DNA of 18,731 bases from Bacteroidales bacterium (GTDB lineage Bacteria > Bacteroidota > Bacteroidia > Bacteroidales > WCHB1-69), in contig JAISTU010000005.1 in the NCBI GenBank assembly GCA_031272415.1, forward strand, positions 1 to 18,731, in the 5' to 3' direction. This document shows positions 14,902 to 18,731 of the stretch, in pieces. The notes under the pieces were generated by a model that saw nothing but the letters and a program-made list of their open reading frames with translations, was not told where the DNA came from and searched no databases. Each line of letters starts with the position of its first letter. Within the stretch, counting starts at the first letter, position 1. Position numbers and translations under genes: made by a program.

Positions 14902-14909
14902 CAAAAATA
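14902..14909 (-). promoter_or_regulatory. -7 box of pnp
   Basis: On the minus strand this reads TATTTTTG, an exact TAnnTTTG match, 33 bases before the chosen pnp ATG. It begins one base after the T-run of the rpsO terminator, so the terminator hairpin occupies the upstream part of this promoter. Confidence 0.55.
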
Positions 14910-14910
14910 C

Positions 14911-14932
14911 AAAAAAAAGGCAAAAAATGCCT
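14911..14932 (-). terminator. Rho-independent terminator of rpsO
   Basis: On the minus strand, AGGCA and TGCCT form the stem around a T-loop, followed directly by seven to eight T's (14918-14911). It lies about 27 bases past the rpsO stop. The stem is short, so read-through into pnp is plausible. Confidence 0.65.
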
Positions 14933-14958
14933 CTTATAATTGCTTAATTTAGGTAAAA

Positions 14959-15228
14959 TTACTTTCTTAAATTTAACTTTTTAATAATCTCTCTATATCT
15001 CTCAATATCAATCCTTTTGAGATAATCCAAAAGTTTACGTCTTTTACCTACCAAACGTACTAATGACCGCTCCGTAACCAAATCTTTATGGTTCTTTTTG
15101 CGATGCTCCGTCAAATGTTGAATACGAAATGTAAACAAGGCTACTTGTCCTTCTATCGAGCCTGTATCAAATTCTGATTTACCGTATTCTTTAAAAATAT
15201 TTTTCTTTACTTCAGGTGTTAAATACAT
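14959..15228 (-). CDS. rpsO: 30S ribosomal protein S15
   Basis: 89 residues, the normal S15 length, beginning MYLTPEVKKNIFKEYGKSE. The RNA-binding core is intact: DTGSIEGQVALFTFRIQHLT, then EHRKKNHKDL and RSLVRLVGKRRKLLDYLKR. S15 binds the central domain of 16S rRNA early in 30S assembly. It is followed by pnp on the same strand, the order conserved in most bacteria; a terminator and a separate promoter lie in the 90-base gap. In other bacteria S15 can repress its own translation through its leader; no such structure is evident here. Confidence 0.98.
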   Translation of the reverse strand: MYLTPEVKKNIFKEYGKSEFDTGSIEGQVALFTFRIQHLTEHRKKNHKDLVTERSLVRLVGKRRKLLDYLKRIDIERYREIIKKLNLRK

Positions 15229-15273
15229 ATCTGATTTTTTATTCTATTTTATTCTAAAAATTTATACCAAATG

Positions 15274-15281
15274 CAAAGATA
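15274..15281 (-). promoter_or_regulatory. -7 box of rpsO
   Basis: On the minus strand this reads TATCTTTG, an exact TAnnTTTG match, 46 bases before the rpsO ATG. A TTTG lies 15 bases upstream, closer than the usual -33 element. Long A/T tracts begin about 30 bases upstream. Confidence 0.65.
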
Positions 15282-15358
15282 GCATTTTTTACAATACAAA
15301 TGTAAAATTTTCAAAAAAAAGCAGTTTTTTATTTTTCCCAAAAAAACGCTAAATACAC

Positions 15359-15446
15359 AAAAAATCAACCAAAATTCCTCAAAAAAGACCCAAAAACCCC
15401 AAAATTTTCCATTTTTTTCCATAAAAAATCACAAAAAAAAGAAAAA
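15359..15446. other. Phased A/T-tracts, predicted intrinsically bent DNA
   Basis: Runs of four to eight A's or T's are centred near 15361, 15372, 15383, 15394, 15404, 15415, 15425 and 15436, a spacing of 10.5-11 bases that matches the helical repeat. Such phasing is the known signature of intrinsic curvature. It lies about 80-160 bases upstream of the rpsO -7 box and could influence that promoter or bind a nucleoid protein (inference). Confidence 0.6.
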
Positions 15447-15456
15447 TTTTTTTTTT

Positions 15457-15482
15457 AATTGAGAATGGAAAATTGCGAATTG
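15457..15482. repeat. Degenerate AATTGAGAATGGA repeat
   Basis: AATTGAGAATGGA is followed by AAATTGCGAATTG. It is a diverged relative of the 14-bp tandem repeat at 4879-4910 (which reads AATTGAGAATGGAG on the minus strand). Confidence 0.5.
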
Positions 15483-15532
15483 TTTTTTGAAAATGGATGT
15501 AAAAATTGATACTCAATAGATATACACAGTAG

Positions 15533-15579
15533 AGACGTTGCGTGCAACGTCTTTTTATATTATAAATGCTTGATTATCA
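15533..15579. repeat. REP-like palindrome with T-run, then TTGATTATCA
   Basis: AGACGTTGC (15533-15541) pairs with GCAACGTCT (15544-15552) around GT, followed by TTTTTAT. TTGATTATCA follows at 15570-15579. It could work as a terminator, but no plus-strand gene ends upstream, so it is more likely an interspersed repeat related to 11717-11746. Confidence 0.6.
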
Positions 15580-15642
15580 ATATTTTATTATTTCTATTTT
15601 ATCCGATTTTATAACGTTTTTATCCCCAAAATGCAAAAAAAA

Positions 15643-15673
15643 TCTACACTCTTCACTCTACACTCTACACTCT
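15643..15673. repeat. CACTCTA heptamer array upstream of uvrA
   Basis: Four to five copies of a 7-bp unit (CACTCTA with one variant) span 31 bases. The reverse complement matches the array downstream of uvrA at 18607-18637 at 29 of 31 positions. Confidence 0.75.
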
Positions 15674-15683
15674 GAAAAAAACG

Positions 15684-15719
15684 TTTTTAATTTTTAATTG
15701 AAAAAATTGTGTATCTTTG
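15684..15719 (+). promoter_or_regulatory. Promoter block of uvrA
   Basis: It ends in TATCTTTG (15712-15719), an exact -7 box. Transcription would start near 15726, leaving a leader of about 25 bases to the GTG at 15751 or 13 to the TTG at 15739. The upstream AT-rich block, TTTTTAATTTTTAATTG, is nearly identical to that at 8675-8710. Confidence 0.65.
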
Positions 15720-15750
15720 TAAGATTATTTTCAACTAATTGATTACAATT

Positions 15751-18582
15751 GTGAAAAACGATATAAATTCGGTAAGAGAAGAAAATTTGGAAATCTATGC
15801 AGCACGAGAACACAATCTTAAAAATATCAATTTGACTATTCCAAGATATAAGATGGTGGTTATCACGGGTTTATCCGGTTCGGGTAAGTCTTCGCTTGCA
15901 TTTGATACGATTTATGCGGAGGGACAAAGACGTTATATGGAAACGTTTACTTCTTATGCAAGAAGGTTTACGGGAGACATGAAACGTCCTGATGTTGATA
16001 AGATTACGGGACTTTCGCCTGTAATTTCTATTGAACAAAAAACCGTTCATCCCAATCCGCGTTCAACCGTCGGTACTATAACGGAGGTGTATGATTTTTT
16101 ACGACTTTTGTTTGCGCGGGCGGCAACGGCTTATTCGTATATTACCAACGAACCGATGGTGAAATATACTGAAAATCAAATCATTGACTTAATTTTAAAA
16201 AAACATCACCAGCAATCTGTATTGCTTTTGGCGCCGGTAGTCAAAGCCCGAAAAGGACATTATAGAGAACTTTTTGAACAAATTCGCAGATGGGGATTTT
16301 TGGAAGTGCGAATTGACGGAAAATTGCAAGGCATGTCGTTAAGAATGCAAGTCGATAGATATAAAACGCATGATATTGAGATAGTTATAGATAAATTAAA
16401 CCTTACTGCTCAATCCAAAAAGCGGCTCACAAGTTCTGTCCGTACAGCCATGCGTTATGGCAGCGGTAACCTAATGGTTTTAGACACCGCAACGGGTACT
16501 ATCAGCAATTACAGTAAATATCTAATGTGTTCAAAAACAGGCATTTCCTACCCGGAGCCGGAGCCAAATACATTTTCGTTCAATTCTCCTTACGGCTATT
16601 GTCCGCATTGCAATGGATTGGGGCAAGTTTCGGAGGTAGATATGGCTGTTTTGATACCGGATGCCTCCAAATCTATCAAAGATGGCGGTTTGCTTGCCAT
16701 TGGGGACTATAAATCGGCATGGATTTTTCACCAAATTGATGCCATTTGCGAAAAACATGGCACAAGTATTGACACACCGATAGAAGATTTACCGCAAGAA
16801 GTTCTCAATGCTATCCTTTACGGCAGTCAAGAGTCATTGCCACTTAAAAATTCTACCACAGGAACGGTTTCGCATTTCAATGGTTTTGAGGGAGTTATCA
16901 ATTTCATTATCAACAATGCCGAAGATGCACCTGCAAGCGTTCGCAAATGGGCATCGCATTTTATGCACACAAAGGCTTGTCCGCAATGCAATGGAGGTCG
17001 TTTGAAAAAAGAAGCACTTTATTTCCGCATTGGAGATAAAAATATTGTGGATTTGGCAAATATGGACATCAAAGAATTATGGACTTGGTTTCAAACAGCA
17101 GATAAGTATATGTCTGATAGACAGAAAGTTATATCTTCTGAAATTGTGCGTGAAATTACAACTCGATTGGGATTTATGCTCGAATTGGGTATAGATTATT
17201 TGACTTTGCACAGAAGTTCAAAAACACTCTCCGGCGGTGAGGCACAAAGGATACGCTTGGCAACACAAATCGGCTCCAAATTGGTCAATGTGTTGTACAT
17301 TTTAGACGAGCCGAGTATAGGGTTGCATCAAAGAGATAATCATAAGTTAATCAATTCATTACATCGATTGCGAGATATGGGAAATTCTATTTTGGTGGTC
17401 GAGCATGATTATGACACCATGCGGGCGGCAGACCATATCATAGATATAGGACCCGGTGCGGGCATACATGGCGGCTGGGTCGTGGCACAAGGTGATTTTG
17501 AAAAAGTATGCCACTCCAACTCCCTGACGGCGGGCTATCTATCCGGAAATAAACAAATTGAAGTCCCTTCTAAACGGCGTAAAGGAAGCGAAAAAGCATT
17601 AGTCCTTTGTGGTGCAAAAGGAAATAATTTAAAAAATGTTACCGTCAATTTTCCTTTGGGTAAATTGATATGTATAACAGGCGTTTCGGGCAGCGGAAAA
17701 TCTTCATTAGTCAATGGAACGCTTTATCCGATTTTAAATAAACATGTATATCGCTCTGAAAATCAAATACTTCCGTATGAAAATATAACAGGTTTGGAAT
17801 ACATTGATAAAGTGATAGAAATCAATCAACAGCCTATCGGACGGACACCCCGCTCCAATCCGGCAACTTACATTGGTATTTTTGACGAAATTCGTAAATT
17901 GTACTCCTCTTTGCCGGAGGCTAAACTCCGGAATTACAAACAAGGACGATTTTCATTTAACGTAACAGGCGGACGCTGCGAGACTTGCAAAGGTGCTGGC
18001 GTCAAAACAATAGAAATGGGATTTTTGCCCGAAGTGTATGTACATTGCGAAACTTGTAACGGAAAACGCTACAACAGAGAGACTTTGGAGGTTAGATACA
18101 AAGGAAAATCTATCAATGATGTGCTGGAAATGACTTTTGATGAAGCCATTCCATTCTTTGAAGCCATTCCTGTTATGCGACAAAAATTGAAAACAGTACA
18201 AGAAGTCGGACTGGGATATTTGCATTTAGGGCAAAGTTCGACCACGCTTTCGGGCGGTGAGGCACAAAGAATTAAATTGTCCGCCGAACTGGGAAAAATT
18301 GATACCGGAAAAACAGTCTACATACTCGACGAGCCTACAACAGGATTGCATTTTGAAGATATTCGGATATTGCTCAATATACTTAATCGTTTAGTAGACA
18401 AAGGTAATACGGTTTTGGTGATAGAGCATAATATGGATGTCATCAAAGTGGCAGACCATATTATTGATTTAGGACCCGAAGGAGGCTCCGAAGGCGGTTA
18501 TATTGTCGCCGAAGGTACCCCAGAAGAAATTGCCAAAAATACCCAAAGTTATACAGGACAATTTTTGAAAGAATACGTATAA
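15751..18582 (+). CDS. uvrA: Excinuclease ABC subunit A (UvrA)
   Basis: The damage-recognition ATPase of nucleotide excision repair, which works as a dimer and hands DNA to UvrB. With the GTG start it has 943 residues, the usual length. Both ABC modules are complete: Walker A GLSGSGKS at 40-47 and GVSGSGKS at 644-651, the UvrA signature GQRRYMETF, two LSGGEAQRI signatures and two ILDEP Walker B motifs (ILDEPSIG, ILDEPTTG). The C-terminal zinc module that contacts DNA is intact (Cys743, 746, 766, 769). The first zinc module has only three of the classic four cysteines (Cys260, Thr263, Cys284, Cys287). There is no ATG before the conserved region: GTG at 15751 is preferred, TTG at 15739 (947 residues) is the alternative. 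It is monocistronic and flanked by repeats. Confidence 0.95.
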   Translation: MKNDINSVREENLEIYAAREHNLKNINLTIPRYKMVVITGLSGSGKSSLAFDTIYAEGQRRYMETFTSYARRFTGDMKRPDVDKITGLSPVISIEQKTVHPNPRSTVGTITEVYDFLRLLFARAATAYSYITNEPMVKYTENQIIDLILKKHHQQSVLLLAPVVKARKGHYRELFEQIRRWGFLEVRIDGKLQGMSLRMQVDRYKTHDIEIVIDKLNLTAQSKKRLTSSVRTAMRYGSGNLMVLDTATGTISNYSKYLMCSKTGISYPEPEPNTFSFNSPYGYCPHCNGLGQVSEVDMAVLIPDASKSIKDGGLLAIGDYKSAWIFHQIDAICEKHGTSIDTPIEDLPQEVLNAILYGSQESLPLKNSTTGTVSHFNGFEGVINFIINNAEDAPASVRKWASHFMHTKACPQCNGGRLKKEALYFRIGDKNIVDLANMDIKELWTWFQTADKYMSDRQKVISSEIVREITTRLGFMLELGIDYLTLHRSSKTLSGGEAQRIRLATQIGSKLVNVLYILDEPSIGLHQRDNHKLINSLHRLRDMGNSILVVEHDYDTMRAADHIIDIGPGAGIHGGWVVAQGDFEKVCHSNSLTAGYLSGNKQIEVPSKRRKGSEKALVLCGAKGNNLKNVTVNFPLGKLICITGVSGSGKSSLVNGTLYPILNKHVYRSENQILPYENITGLEYIDKVIEINQQPIGRTPRSNPATYIGIFDEIRKLYSSLPEAKLRNYKQGRFSFNVTGGRCETCKGAGVKTIEMGFLPEVYVHCETCNGKRYNRETLEVRYKGKSINDVLEMTFDEAIPFFEAIPVMRQKLKTVQEVGLGYLHLGQSSTTLSGGEAQRIKLSAELGKIDTGKTVYILDEPTTGLHFEDIRILLNILNRLVDKGNTVLVIEHNMDVIKVADHIIDLGPEGGSEGGYIVAEGTPEEIAKNTQSYTGQFLKEYV

Positions 18583-18590
18583 GATTCAAT

Positions 18591-18606
18591 GAAAAACCGT
18601 TTTTTC
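18591..18606 (+). terminator. Possible weak terminator of uvrA
   Basis: GAAAAA and TTTTTC can form a six-base, mostly A-T stem around CCGT, eight bases past the uvrA stop. The stem is weak and has no T-run of its own beyond the arm. Confidence 0.25.
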
Positions 18607-18637
18607 AGAGTGCAGAGTGTAGAGTGTAGAGTGTAGA
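18607..18637. repeat. GAGTGTA heptamer array downstream of uvrA
   Basis: Four units of AGAGTGT (one reads AGAGTGC) plus AGA. It is an inverted copy of the array at 15643-15673 with two mismatches in 31 bases. Confidence 0.75.
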
Positions 18638-18650
18638 TTATTTTTTTACA

Positions 18651-18731
18651 TTGTCTGAACTTTGATTTTGAATGATTTTAATGATTTATGTGATTATCTA
18701 AAATCATAATTCTAAAATCATGCTAATCATA
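18651..18731. repeat. Second copy of the TTGTCTGAA palindromic element, cut by window edge
   Basis: It starts with TTGTCTGAA like the element at 4706-4794 and continues with the same TTTGATTTT and ATGATTTTAATGATTT style of interior, then ATCATGCTAATCAT. The terminal TTCAGACAA would lie just beyond the window. Confidence 0.65.

Larger units (their letters stand above)
15282..15683. other. Gene-free spacer between rpsO and uvrA
   Basis: No gene was found. From left to right it holds long A-tracts in helical phase (15359-15446), a degenerate AATTGAGAATGGA repeat (15457-15482), a REP-like palindrome with T-run (15533-15557), TTGATTATCA (15570-15579), an ATGCAAAAAAAA string (15631-15642) and a CACTCTA heptamer array (15643-15673). 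Confidence 0.6.

Noticed and set aside
14869..14904. Longer start for pnp at 14904
   Set aside because: The extra 12 residues are not family-like, and the -7 box at 14902-14909 would place transcription start downstream of this codon.
15643..15673. Heptamer array as a CRISPR array
   Set aside because: The units are 7 bp, contiguous and have no spacers; no cas genes are present.
15282..15750. AT-rich spacer as a replication origin
   Set aside because: I see no cluster of DnaA boxes and no dnaA, dnaN or gidA nearby; repeats and phased A-tracts explain the composition.
15751..18582. UvrA as an ABC transporter ATPase or ABC-F protein
   Set aside because: The zinc modules, the inserted signature domains and the UvrA-specific motifs identify excinuclease subunit A.

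Overview
The window looks like chromosomal DNA of a low-GC member of the Bacteroidota, most likely a Bacteroidales-type lineage. Four things point there. Promoters carry the TAnnTTTG -7 box and genes lack clear Shine-Dalgarno sites. One protein has a type IX secretion (T9SS) C-terminal sorting domain. The MMPL transporter/lysophospholipid acyltransferase/methyltransferase fusion is a Bacteroidota protein. Intergenic DNA is packed with the AT-rich degenerate repeats usual in this phylum. I cannot place it to genus.

Layout. 1-340 (-): 5' part of a RhuM-family gene cut by the window edge. 575-4689 (+): a compact run of a membrane-anchored protein of unknown function, queE (7-deazaguanine synthesis) and a UvrD/RecB-like helicase with all helicase motifs but no C-terminal nuclease domain. 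4690-4889: a junction made of repeats. 4890-8417 (-): the 1175-residue MMPL/PlsC/methyltransferase fusion, convergent with the helicase. 8418-8774: repeats, then a promoter. 8775-11440 (+): a translationally coupled pair of exported proteins, a small T9SS-sorted protein and a large Cthe_2159-type beta-helix protein. 11441-12669: an accessory stretch with a terminator, a 21-bp tandem repeat, REP-like palindromes and one broken gene that still has its promoter and terminator. 12670-15228 (-): the housekeeping pair rpsO and pnp, each with its own promoter. 15229-15750: the rpsO promoter, phased A-tracts and a repeat-rich spacer. 15751-18582 (+): uvrA. 18583-18731: repeats.

How the genes relate. 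rpsO-pnp and uvrA are ordinary core functions (translation, RNA decay, nucleotide excision repair). The helicase resembles the AddA/RecB side of recombination repair, but the missing nuclease domain means it cannot be a normal AddA. The fusion protein probably moves and remodels lipids at the inner membrane; it sits here without recognizable pathway partners. The two exported proteins are probably envelope or surface components that act together.

I do not see a convincing new multi-gene system. The most unusual content is non-coding. A roughly 36-bp AT-rich promoter block recurs before three unrelated genes. uvrA is bracketed by near-identical inverted heptamer arrays. One terminally palindromic element occurs twice. 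The ends of two convergent genes run into repeat DNA, apparently with loss of a protein domain. A homopolymer-containing repeat has broken a small gene, and eight A/T tracts in helical phase lie upstream of rpsO.
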